In this document: in pieces, positions 31,006 through 41,739 of the stretch
Layout of the letters: every line of letters starts with the position of its first letter
Position numbering within the stretch: position 1 is the first letter of the stretch
Source: Meghimatium bilineatum
Lineage: Eukaryota > Mollusca > Gastropoda > Stylommatophora > Philomycidae
Assembly: GCA_034231615.1 (NCBI GenBank)
Contig: CM067322.1
Coordinates: 100,959,587-101,023,586, forward strand
Length of the DNA: 64,000 nt
Reading direction: 5' to 3'
The notes under the pieces: model-generated
Told to the model about the DNA's origin: nothing
Databases searched by the model: none
The model's input: the letters and a program-made list of their open reading frames with translations, nothing else
Translations under genes and position numbers: made by a program

Positions 31006-31149
31006 TTCTAGAGCCTTGGATATTCTCAAAAAAATAAATATAAAATATCCAGGACGCTATCATATCTTTTACATAATGTAGCCGTCAACCCATATTTTAA
31101 AATATTTTTTTTTGCCATAGACCTGTATCTCTTGGCAGTATTATGCCTA

Positions 31150-31290
31150 AGTTTATTAGCTTGTTATTGCTTTCTGAACAGTCTGATGCACAATTGCCTG
31201 CAGTAGAATTTGAACCCATTACAGTGGACGCCACAGACAAACACTGTATCGCACTGCCACATAGCCAGCCACAAGCACAGTAAGCACTTT
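31150..31290 (-). mobile_element. tRNA-derived SINE fragment (candidate)
   Basis: The minus strand reads GGCTATGTGGCAGTGCGATA, then about 30 bases, then GGGTTCAAATTCTAC, giving A-box- and B-box-like blocks with tRNA-like spacing. There is no complete cloverleaf, so it is not called as a tRNA gene. Confidence 0.5.
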
Positions 31291-31317
31291 AAATTTGGTG
31301 AAAATGCAGATTAAAGG

Positions 31318-31585
31318 AAATGTATTCCAGTTTTAGAAATGTATTCTAGCTATAGAAATGTATTCTAGCTATAGAAATGTATTCTAGCTATAGAAATGTA
31401 TTCTAATTTTAGAAATGTATTCTAGATTTTAAAATGTATTCTAGCTATAGAAATGTATTCTAATTTTAGAAATGTATTCTAGCTTTTAAAATGTATTCTA
31501 GCTATAGAAATGTATTCTAGCTTTAGATATGTATTCTAGATTTTAAAATATAGTCTAGCTATAGAAATGTATTCTAGATTTTTCA
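31318..31585. repeat. 19-bp minisatellite, about 14 units
   Basis: Units of TAGAAATGTATTCTAGCTA with TTTT and ATTTT variants. Confidence 0.95.
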
Positions 31586-31589
31586 ATAT

Positions 31590-32124
31590 TATTTGTTTAA
31601 TCAGAATTTTCTTATGCAAAATACCCTTTATTTCCCTGTTACCAATTCATGATACTATTTAAAATTACATTTTTTTTTAAAAAAGGCCATTAATTTCGGA
31701 AACCCTGCGAAATGATAGTTGCCTGCATGATCATTAGCACACCCAGTGTGTTGTTTTAATGCGTGAATTATATATTTGTCGTCCGCGCCTTGGCGGGTCG
31801 TGAAAGGAGAGTCGAGAATAGCAACATTGTTTATCTACCAGGCATGTCGTGCGATGCGACTTAAGTCGCGTATTGCAGGGGCTTGAAAGGGACAGTGGCG
31901 TAGAGTCAGTAGATGCCAAAATGGTCGGTGTCCCTATAAACAACGTAAATATCCCACACAAAAATATATATTTGCTATAAACATTATACAAAGATATACA
32001 CTGCTTTATTCGTTATTTGACAGATATCCGCCCTTAAGAAATCTACTCTCCAATTGTGCAAGGTTAATATTTTTACAGTCAAAATAAAGGGTTTAGTCCT
32101 AATAGCAGAAAAACTGAAGTAATT
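31590..32124. other. No gene seen
   Basis: Unique sequence; the minus-strand open frame at 31734-31991 has no recognisable domain. Confidence 0.4.
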
Positions 32125-32240
32125 AATGGTAATCATCATCATTAAGTGTCGTCTCCGCAACGAAAGTTGGCTGCAACAGACCTCCGCTAGTGTAGTATAC
32201 ACCCGCTACTCCGCTGGTGTACTCTGCTAGTCTGTAACGT
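32125..32240 (-). pseudogene. L-E LINE 3' tail fragment
   Basis: The minus strand ends GTTGCGGAGACGACACTTAA followed by a TGATGATGATT tail. This is the 3' terminus also seen at 9955-10330 and 42655. Confidence 0.65.
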
Positions 32241-33059
32241 GCCCATCTTATAATGCTACTCTCCCACATGTATCTCTACTTTTTGCTCGTCTCCCCTCGC
32301 CTTTACCCTCAAGTAAGGTCATGATCTCAAGCATAATTCCATATATGAAAAATTCCACAATGCAGTTGGGCTCGGGTTCGTTAGCCCTTTTAGCCGAGGT
32401 GCCATTCGCCGACATCATGAATTAATCCAAGTCTGAGTTTAGTAGCTTGTTCTCGAGCCGAGCAATGCTTTAGTTCCAGTTTCCATGTTGCGTTATCTAG
32501 TTCTACTTGCACATGGCGATGCTCTCTGGCATGTTATGCTTTCTCGGTGTGCTTAATTTGTTATTCTTACGGAGATGTGTACACGACACTCGATGCTCGC
32601 CATGACAACTACCCATATTCTGTTTGCTGCATGAATTTTCTGTATTAATAAAATCCGCAATGATTCTATATTATATTATTTAACTACCCATATTGTGACA
32701 TTTGTATTGACCGTCTCTCCAATGCATCTGAACTTTTGCTCACTGTGTCAAAATATCAGAATGTCTTGCGTCCAGGACCGTAGATATGATTACCTTAAGG
32801 AGGGGTTTTTACCTAATTTTGAAGACCTTTATGTGAAAAATCGCTACGGGGGAGATTTTTTTATCGAATTTTTTATTAAGTTCCTAGTACTAAAAGTCAT
32901 GTTCAGATTTGCTAAGGGAGAGGTTTAAACACCCGACATCCCTCCTTTATCTACAGGACTGCTTGCGCAACTGTGTGTAGACTGTGCCGCTGTATGTCCT
33001 AGCGCAGAGGTGTCTGAGATATTACTTGTAATTTTTGCAATAAATTATCATTTCATCAG
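32241..33059. other. No gene seen
   Basis: More GC-balanced unique sequence. A 77-codon plus-strand frame at 32695-32928 has no recognisable domain. Possibly decayed continuation of the Helitron, not demonstrable by eye. Confidence 0.35.
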
Positions 33060-34190
33060 CAGACTCTACATTCACGGACATGTCGCGGAAAGAGTGGTTC
33101 TCCATCTTCGTTGACGAAAACCATTGCCACCTCGTTAGATGTTGCTTCGTTATAGCAACGTTGATCAGACTGACAATCGCGCTTGAAGACCATGTTTATT
33201 ACTGGGATTTCTCTTCCAGTTTGAGCAGCATTCTAAATCTCTCTTGTTTCTATATCACGTGTTAACTGATACGACTTGCTAGTCTATTGTGTTGACGAAA
33301 AAAGCGATATATTTTATCAAGAATTTCTCTTTCGCATGTAGTATTTGCTGCGTGTTTGTTTCGAACGTCTGTTGCTTGAGTACTGCCCAAAACATACAAC
33401 TGAACGAACTGTTGAACTTTGTTGTATCGCAGTTGTATATGAGAAGTTTGATGATACGTTTGTTCGTTAACATTTTTTTTAAACATATGGACCTCGACCT
33501 TGACATCCATAATTTTGCTCCCATTGACGCGAAAGACAGAGCGCTATTATACGAGCAAATATTATCGCGAAAATGTGTGTATTTAGGGTGTGTAATATCA
33601 TATACCATCAAGCGCAGGAACTCGGGATACTCCAGCTTATTACCATGGATGACTTGTGGCTTTGGGAGCATGATCTTTCCCTTTCGTCAACAACTTGTAG
33701 ACTTGCCGTAAAAATGTTTAGCACCACAAAATTGACATATGATATCGAAAACTCCACATTTATGTGCAGCAATTCTCAGAAACATTTACTGCTTCATTTG
33801 AAATTGCTTGACTTCAAATCATTTGTTTCAAAGAGTGAACCTCGGCATATGCAGTTCGACGTCTCTGCGTTTGCTTCACAGTTTCATGTTGTCTGTGATT
33901 ACTTTGGTATTCTCTATTCATAGCTTGTCGATTTTATCTTTGCGCTGGTGATTCTAGTTTAGCGCGACGCCGATGCAAATCAACATTCTTAGCAGGTGGT
34001 GTTTGTCTTTGTTGAAGGGTTTCTTGATCACCTCTTTGCATCTCTCTTTAAATTATATGTCTATGCTATGCAGCATTTACAGCACGAATCCGAGCGATTG
34101 ACTCTTGACTTTGACGACAACCATCTAGCTTTTCGCTTTTCTTTTTAAAGCTTTCTTGCGATTATCATCCATCATTTAAAGCAAACTATA
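33060..34190 (-). pseudogene. Degenerate Helitron coding region (N-terminal and Helitron-like N domain)
   Basis: Read 5' to 3' on the minus strand. First an Arg/Gln/Ala-rich segment (SQESIARIRAVNAA, DQETLQQRQTPPAKN). Then a zinc-knuckle stretch ICQFCGAKHFYGKSTSC, RKGKIMLPKP, and THFRDNICSYNSALSFASMG. Next come NEQTYHQTSHIQL, QLYVLGSTQATDVRNKHA, CEREILDKIYRFFRQHN, then INMVFKRDCQSDQRCYNEA and TSNEVAMVFVNEDGEPLFPR. These motifs, in this order, characterise the Helitron-like N-terminal domain that precedes the Rep and PIF1-type helicase parts. At least three frameshifts and several stops are present. Neither the Rep HUH motif nor the helicase was found, so the element is truncated. The plus-strand frames here are antisense shadows. 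Confidence 0.8.
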
Positions 34191-34690
34191 TGTATATTTG
34201 GTGTATATATTAAATATAATGTATTTTACATAGCTTAACCACAATCCGAGATACAGAAGTTTACATGTTAGCGCATCAATAACATTTGTATACAAATCGT
34301 CTGGCTTTAGTAACGTCACGAAGCCAATCGTTTTGATTTGATGTAGCACGGGAATTCCATGACGTAATTGCGCTATTTATAGAGCGTTCCGGAGATGACA
34401 GAACACGGCTATTATATTATATATTTTTGATAACTATAAATGTAATATTTAACATGTAAATAGATTATGTATAATTCACCATATTTAATATACAAATAAA
34501 ATTGGTAGCAAATCCTATTCCGGACAAATTTACCATCGATTATTGGCATGCAGTGAAATAAATCTAAACTCCTTATTACATTAACAGCAAGTAGGCCTTC
34601 GCGCACTCTTGGCCAAAATACCTGGATGATTTTGAAATTGTTTGCAATGGAATACTATCAATGTAGACTCGTATTCGAGTGCTGAGATGT
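34191..34690. other. No gene seen
   Basis: AT-rich unique sequence. Confidence 0.4.
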
Positions 34691-34699
34691 TATATCGAA

Positions 34700-35101
34700 A
34701 CATGTTTTTTGTATAGGCGTGAAGTATGGACTGTAAGCAAAAAAAATCAAAATTAACTGGAGACTACAGAGATGTGGTTTCTGAGAAGAATGATGAAAAT
34801 ATCATGGACAGCTAAGAAAACTAATACAGGTATTTTCATTGATGCTGGGATAAAAAGATCAATCATATCAAACATTAGGGGCAGACAGTCAAGGTTTCTA
34901 GGGCATGTACTGAGAACACAGCTTAAACACTTAATAACCACTTTTTAAAAATGGCAGAAGAGACAGGGGACAAAAAAGAGAAAAGTTGCTAGATTCACTA
35001 GTATTGTAGCACGGGAGAAGTTCACTAACCGAGCTTATTGACAACACAAGAGACAGAGAGTCGTGGATAAACATGAATGCCTACGCCATTCGGCATCACA
35101 C

Positions 35102-35102
<1 letters not shown>
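34700..35102 (+). pseudogene. L-C (RTE-like) LINE 3' end
   Basis: Reads MWFLRRMMKISWTAKKTN, SRFLGHVLRTQLKHLITT, then decayed sequence to DTRDRESWINMNAYAIRHHT. The same blocks occur at 27945-28345 and 29080-29360. It runs directly into a TTGA tetranucleotide array. Confidence 0.85.

Positions 35103-35155
<53 letters not shown>
35103..35155 (+). repeat. (TTGA)n tail of the LINE
   Basis: About 13 tetranucleotides at the exact 3' end of the element. Confidence 0.9.
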
Positions 35156-35159
35156 AAAT

Positions 35160-35650
35160 TGATATTGAAATAACGATGGCCGTGCGTTACTCCATCAGAA
35201 TCCAGTAGACATTCTTATATTAGTCGTTCACCTTCATCTGTGATATAACCTTGAATGAATAAAATAAACAACATGTCACATAAAGTACATTAAAGAAAAT
35301 AAAATCATATATTGATCGGACTATATTTAACTCATGATTACACAAAGTGGCACTTGCAAGCGGGACGTATAAGCGATATCACGAACGGGTTATGTAATCT
35401 ATTCTGTCAGTCACGGATAGCAAGTTGTGATGTTATCTATTCCTTGGTACCCCTATTGTACGTTATTATCGTTCGATAGCATATTGCACGTGATTTTCAA
35501 TTTAAATTAGAAAACACAACAACGAAACATATGAAAGAAATCTATAGTATATATATTTATAGTAAATAGACACAATTTAATTATTTTTGAAACTGTAATA
35601 TATAATTTTCCCGCATCGCCTTAGCTTAAAATATCTGGCACAGGAAATGA
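35160..35650. other. No gene seen
   Basis: AT-rich unique sequence. Confidence 0.4.
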
Positions 35651-35654
35651 ATGC

Positions 35655-35900
35655 ACACACATATGATCCTACAATATGGACACATGTGTACACACATATG
35701 ATCCTACAATATGGACACATGTGCACACAGATAAGATCCTACAATATGGACACATGTGCACACAGATATGATCCTACAATATGGACACATGTGCACACAG
35801 AGATGATCCTACAATATGGACACATGTGCACACAGATATGATCCTACAATATGGACACATGTGCACACAGAGATGATTTTAAAATATGCACACATGTGCA
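35655..35900. repeat. 35-bp minisatellite, 7 units
   Basis: The unit contains ATGATCCTACAATATGGACA and CATGTGCACACAGAT. It ends flush with the ACAGATGGATCG that encodes the TDGS motif of the adjoining LINE RNase H, and each unit carries a related ACAGATATGATC. Confidence 0.95.
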
Positions 35901-36755
35901 CACAGATGGATCGGCAGAGGAAGCTCTCAAAAATAGAAGAGGATGCGTATTTATAAGATATAACAATGGAAAGAATCTCAGTAAAACATTCCCAAACTTC
36001 AGAGCAGAAGCTGAGGCACTCCTTCAGGCCTGAGAGTTGCTGCTACCATAGATCATTCAATACCAACCGTCCACCGAAGACGGATGTGTCAGACCATTGG
36101 CGCAAATAAAACGGCGACACAACGCATTTCCATTTTCTGGACTAGATACTGCTGGATATCTAGTAGGACCATTGTCCTACTACAAGAGAGATCCAGTGGG
36201 AGTTTGAGAATGAACGCTAAAGAAAACGAAGAATTCAATACCAACCAACGTAGTAATATTCACTGACTGCATAACCTTATTGGAAGCATTACAAAGCAGC
36301 AACAAAATTGAAAGCTCAAGACACAAAATCAGATTACAACTAGAAATTGCTACTTGCCCATTGTGCTATCACTTAAAATTATAGGGCGGCTCTTTCCTAA
36401 AAAGTCAGACTTTTCAATATACCGACTACTTTTTTTTAATAATTTATATTTTGGTTTCTATTTTTTAACTCACCAGAGAGTTGATGTCTTGGCAAAATCA
36501 GGGGATAAAAATGGAACAATTCTGCTATAATCTTTCGTACAGAGGCCAAAACACTAATCCGCAACCATTATACATCACAGTGGAAGAAATATATTGATAT
36601 TAATCAGAAACTAGACCCCATATACAAAATAAATAATCAACAACAGCCCATCATCTTTCGATTTAGAACTGGTCACTGCAGACTACAGGACGACCTGTAC
36701 TGAAACACAAATGAATGTCCATGCGGAATAGGTTTTCTTGATTCTTCATTAGAAA
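35901..36755 (+). pseudogene. L-B LINE RNase H fragment, interrupted by SINE-like element
   Basis: The pieces in order begin HTDGSAEEALKNRRG (first Asp) and NFRAEAEALLQA (Glu). After the inserted SINE-like element come NVVIFTDCITLLEALQSS (Asp), a disrupted stretch, VDVLAKSGDKN, then IIFRFRTGHCRLQDDLY and NECPCG. The domain order is that of 61909-63948. Stops and gaps make it dead. Confidence 0.8.
36069..36232 (+). mobile_element. 164-bp SINE-like element with 14-bp target duplication
   Basis: Flanked by ATTCAATACCAACC at 36055-36068 and 36233-36246. It starts with CCGAAGACGGATGTGTCAGA and includes AAATAAAACGGCGACACAAC and a TAGTAGGACCATTGTCCTAC hairpin. It ends GAATGAACGCTAAAGAAAAC with a short GAA-like tail. 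Same family as 21066-21230; it landed within the L-B RNase H sequence. Confidence 0.9.
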
Positions 36756-39670
36756 CTGGCTTCACAGCACGCGGGACATTCCCATAAGTGCTCCGCCCTC
36801 CGCTCCAGCAGCCATCCCAGTGTATGTAGACTCATAGTTCCGGTCAGGTGTTGATTGTGTGATCTTCGGGACTTTCCAAAAAATTTACTTTTCCTTCCCT
36901 CACCTCTGAATACTCCCATTTCTAACATTCTCTGTATGTGTACGTTCTCAACCTCATTGACGTCATCTGCATCTTGAAATTAATTTATTACTGCCTTTAT
37001 TAAATCTGCTTTATCTCTTCTCAGCAATGTGCCGTCTATCGCCGCATTGCCAGCCAGTAAGTCAACTCTCTCGTTTCCTCTGACCCCAGCATGACCAGGG
37101 CAGTATATCCATGTAATGCTCTGGACAACTGAGTTGTTCAATAAGCCCCACCATTCTTTTCTTAGCATGAACTTTTCTATCTTGCGCAACATGCTTTGAG
37201 AGTCTGTGAGTATCATCGCGTGTGTTGATGTATCAGTTATCAACCAATAAAGAGCTGCTGTAAGTCCCTCTATCTCCATCATCATGCTCGATGTGACAGT
37301 AGAATATGCTGAAGATTTCTCAATCAACTTCACGCCATTTCTGTAGGCAACAAAACCCCAACCGCTTTTATTTGTGTCTCTGCTAACAGAGCCATCTGTG
37401 TATATAATTATGTCTTGTGGTTTCGAGAGTAGTTGGGCGAGTTCTTGCACTGTATCCTGAGCCCTGACTGCCGTCCATTTTCGACACGCTTTATCTAGTT
37501 GTATTATTACTTTAGTCAGTGATTTCTTCTCAGTGTCTACCTCCACCCATTCACTGCCCTTTCCTATTTCTTCCAATTCACATACTATTCGCAGTGTGTC
37601 TTCAGCCTCTGCCATCCATGATCTGCCACGCTTGATTCGTTTTCCCTTTGACTCATCTAGACGATAGCGTAATGGGTGGTGGTTGTATTCTGTCACTTTA
37701 AGGTACGACTTAACTCTTGTGCTACCTGATGTCGCACTCTAATGCTGGGGAGATCAAGCAGAAATCTAATAGCAGAGATGGGTGTATCTCTAGTACACCC
37801 CAGTACCGCTCCCATTGCCTCATTTTGAACTTTTTCCAATCTATCGACTTGTGTCTGTGACAAAGTTAGTAGGCCGAGGCCGTAATCTATTACAGATAGC
37901 ACCACCACTTGCAGGAGCAGAAAAAGTACCCATTGCTGCATGTCGAAGGTCGCCATAACCTTGATAACACTGATCCCTCTTCTAGCCTTCTGAATCATAT
38001 TTCTGACGTGCTTGTTGAATGATAAACTTCTATCAAAGATTATCCCAAGATATTTAAGGTCCTGTTCTCTTTCAATGAATGAGCCCATGCAACTAACAGC
38101 TGGCAGTGTGTCATTGACCAGATTATTATTTAAGGAGTACCAGACGACCTTTGCTTTCGAGGGATTGATCACAGCGTTGTATGCTCTGCACCATATCGAC
38201 AATTGATCTAGTCCATTTTGTACACTGTCAGCGATATCTCTTCTGTTCCTGCCCATGTTGTATAGTAGGATATCATCAGCGTATGTTAGAACTCTACAAT
38301 TGTTGGGAGTTTGCAATTGAGCAATTCTCAATGTATACACATTAAACAGTACTGGGGACAGAGGAGATCCTTGTGGCAGACCAGGTGCTATTGTTCTGAT
38401 ATCAGACGTCCAGGATCCACAACTCAGAGCGACTTTTCTACAGATTATCACATTTGCTATCCAGCGTATGATCCAGGGGTGGATATCTTGTTCCCTTAGC
38501 ATGTCGATGAGATGGTTGTAGCTAACTCTATTGTATGCATCTTCCAGGTCTATCGCTGCAACTGCAGATTCTTCTTTGTTCTGAAAACTATCATAAACTT
38601 CATATGCTGCATTTGTGACTGTGTCTCGTCTAGGTCTGTATGCCCCTAGGTTATTTGGAAGAACGCCTTTTATCTCTAGTTCCTTGGTTATGCGTCTAGC
38701 CACAATTCGTTCCAGAATCTTACCGTACACATTCTACAGTGTGATGATGCGATAACCTTTTATGTCCGTAGAATCTTTGCCTGGTTTTGGCACGGGTATA
38801 AGATCGCTATGTAGCCACTCCTCTGAAACTACTCCTGTTTTCAGACTCGTATTATAATCGTCTGTTATTATTTTAGCTAGCATATTCTCCTCAATGTCCT
38901 TGAGTAAGCTGAACCTGATTCCACTCGGACCTGGAGCGCCATCGGATGCATTCTTAATAGCCAGTTGCACTTCTTTAACATCTGCAAGCTGGTCTTCTTT
39001 GGCCCTAAAATTCGTGATGGATGTCAGGATATGCAACATTTCTTTGCGCTGATCAAAGTCACCCTGATTAGTTTGTTGAAGATAACTATCAAAGAAAGCT
39101 CTACCTTTCATATCATCTGATATAAATGTCTGCACTGTGTCGTCCCTCACAGTTGTACTGGGTTTCGATTCTGTTCTCCGCTTAATTGACCTATGTAGTT
39201 TCCAAAACTTGTGTAATGCTTTGTCCGCCGTGACCTCCTCGGTGAATTTATTCCAACACATCTTCTTTGCTACTTCGGCAACTTGTTTAAAAGACTATTG
39301 TCTTCTTCATTGCAATCTGTGCCTCTAATCTATCACTGAGTGTGATGTTTGCTTGTTTCCTAATGCGTTGCTAATCCTTTATCGCTTGCTTTTTGCGTAG
39401 CCATATTGCCTCTGTCTCTTTATTCCACCATGGTGGCTGTTGGATCTTAGGTCTCACCCACTTGCGTTCCCAGGCCTTCTTTCTCAAGCTGCTAAGCACT
39501 GATTCTTTCGTGCGCGCATATCTAAAAGGGTGGTGAATCTTGATCAATCTGTCTTGACGCCCTTGCGAGAAGCTTATGGCGCATGACAAATGGTCGCTTC
39601 CATGATATTTGAGAGCTGTCCATCTCGCATCTGTCGCGGAATAGGTATACATACCCATGAACATATACAT
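36755..39670 (-). pseudogene. L-A LINE, nearly full length (EN end, RT, RNase H, CxxC tail)
   Basis: Minus strand, 5' to 3'. The endonuclease end has YHGSDHLSCAI (39670-39371). The linker/RT start has PPWWNKETEAIW and DGAPGPSGIRFSLLKDI (39261-38734). The RT core has AIDLEDAYNRVSYNHLID, GLPQGSPLSPVLFNVYT and LTYADDILLYN (38730-37693). RNase H has IIYTDGSVSRDT, MMMEIEGLTAAL, ILTDSQSM and HAGVRGNERVDLLAG (37696-36980), keeping all catalytic acidic residues. The tail is RAEHLWECPACC (to about 36755). Disablements: stops near 39370, 38731 and 36982, and frameshifts near 39290 and 37695. EN-RT-RNase H order suits the I-like group of LINEs, an inference. Confidence 0.92.
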
Positions 39671-39850
39671 CGAGACTGTCCAGATTACAAAGACCTGCGA
39701 GGCAATACATGACTACACTGAGAATATATTAACGCAAAAACTTTGGGGCAACCGCTCTGATCTGGAGACGACTGGGAGCTTCGTCCTGGTGACTGGCCTG
39801 AAGATCTTGCAAGACCAAACGATTCCTGAACTCAGAAGAAGAATATAATT
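39655..39850 (+). pseudogene. LINE C-terminal scrap (candidate)
   Basis: Plus frame reads HIHRDCPDYKDLRG near 39668, the usual H...C knuckle end of RNase H LINEs, then decays by frameshift. Too short for family assignment. Confidence 0.4.
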
Positions 39851-40099
39851 TTCCTGCTTGTACGCAAAACGATATTTATTTCACCTTTAGTTCTGATGTC
39901 TACTGTTTTCTTTTCACTGTCTTCCTTTGTTCTTACTCACCTACACTGATCGTGACCCCTTACTATAGAGGACCAACGAGCAGATTAAAACAAGCCTTCA
40001 TACAGGGTGATTTTTTGCTTATTTCCGCAAAAATAATGCACTAGTAGTCATTGAAAACACCACGCAGATAAGGCTTGTTTTCATCCTGCGGGTCGTCTA

Positions 40100-41440
40100 T
40101 TGTCGAGAAAAATTTACTACCATCATGGTTCGCCAGTTCCATGATGGTATGACAGCCTGTGTGCAAGATGACGGAGCACACTCAAACCCCTTTCCAGTGA
40201 CCAACGGCGTCAAACAGGGTTGCGTCCTGGCTCCGACGCTTTTCAGCATGGTGTTCTCTGCCATGTTAAATGATGCCTTCCGGAATAACAGTGCAGGAAT
40301 TAGTTTTCGCTATCTAGCTGGCGGAGGACTATTCAATCTTAGTGGAATAAAGGCCAAGACCAAAACTAAGACGGACATCGTTCGCGACCTCCTGTTCGCT
40401 GACGATTGTGCATTAAATGCTACCAGTCTGAAAGACATGCAAGACAGCATGGACCTCTTTTCTTTGGCCTGTGATGCGTTCGGTCTCACCATCAGCACCG
40501 CGAAGACTTTAGTAATGTATCAACTAGCGCCAGGTGTCCCCTACACAGAGCCAGTGTTCACAGTAAAGGGACAAAAACTTAATACTGCCAATAACTTTGT
40601 ATATCTCGGCAGCACACTATCACAAACTGCGACAATTGATGAGGATGTTGCCCTGCGTATTGCTCGTGCCAATGCAGCATTCAGGAGCCTTCGTGCCAAC
40701 GTCTGGATCAGGCGTGGTCTCAGTCTGACAACTAAGTTGGACGTGTACCGTGCAGTGGTTCTACCAACACTGCTTTATGCTGCGTCATCCTGGACTGTCT
40801 ATGCGAGACACGCTCGACAGCTTAACTCTTTTCATCTTCGGTGCCTACGAAACCTCATGGAAGTACGTTGGCAGGATTGTGTACCAGATACGGAATTTCT
40901 TCAGAAGTCCCGTATGCAAAGCATCCATGCTGACTAGGTCCCAACTCCGTTGGACTGGTCACATCGTCCGTATGCCAGACAAGTGCATTCCAAAGAGATT
41001 ATTCTATGGGGAGTTGTGCGAAGGTAAACGTTCAAGAGGAGGGCAGAACAAACGCTTCAAGGATCACCTTAAAAAGTTCTCTCAAGAACTGCAGCATCGA
41101 TCGTAACTTCTGAGAGACTACAGCACTTGATCGCTCAGTCTGGCACACCCAGATCACTGATGGCATCACGAAATTTGAAAAAGAAAGAACACTGCGGGCA
41201 ATCCACAAGCGCAAGAAGCGGAAGGACAAATCCGTAAATTTTCCTACCCTGAACCTTCAGCACTCCTGCATGCACTGCAATAGAACTTTCCATGCACGAA
41301 TCGGACTCATCGGGCATCTACGAACTCACAAACCAAATTAGCTAATTACCAATGTTAATTATTTATATATATATATATATCTTTTTCATGGCATTTAATG
41401 TTTTCTTCATGTCATGCTCATCTTCGCTTGCGAAGGAGGA
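40100..41440 (+). pseudogene. L-D LINE: RT core to C-terminal C2H2 finger
   Basis: 5'-truncated RT. It keeps KFTTIMVRQFHDGM, GVKQGCVLAPTLFSMVFS, LLFADDCALNA (FADD catalytic pair), FVYLGSTLSQ and LLYAASSWTVY in one frame to 40937. A frameshift near 40920 leads to LRWTGHIVRMPDKCIPKR and KRFKDHLKKF. A further shift near 41100 gives VWHTQITDGITKFEKER and the finger CMHCNRTFHARIGLIGHLRT, then a stop at about 41340. The 3' end is GAGGAACTCATCATCATT. RT is 270 codons unbroken, so decay is fairly recent. The finger presumably helps bind RNA or DNA during target-primed reverse transcription; this is inference. Confidence 0.9.
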
Positions 41441-41739
41441 ACTCATCATCATTGTCGAGAGACCATCACAGGTCAAGCTTTTATGATCTTTCCGTCACTT
41501 CCATGCGCCAGACGACTGGCTCCTACTCTTCCCACCACCCATTCTAGCTATTCCATATATAATGATTTTAGTCTGTCACTAACATGATGTTCTCTTCCTT
41601 AACCTGTCTTTGGTTTCCTTTTACACTCTCGTTGACGGGTCTTTCTTCTTTTATTTATCAGAATTTACCCATTAGCTCATCATACATTGCCCAAGGTTTA
41701 CATGAGTATCCGGCTAGTGATAGATAAATACATAAAATT

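Noticed and set aside
31150..31290. tRNA gene
   Set aside because: A- and B-box-like blocks only; no complete cloverleaf or acceptor stem. Treated as SINE-derived.
33289..33923. Plus-strand frames of 116-140 codons as a novel gene
   Set aside because: The opposite strand carries ordered Helitron motifs; the plus frames are shadows.
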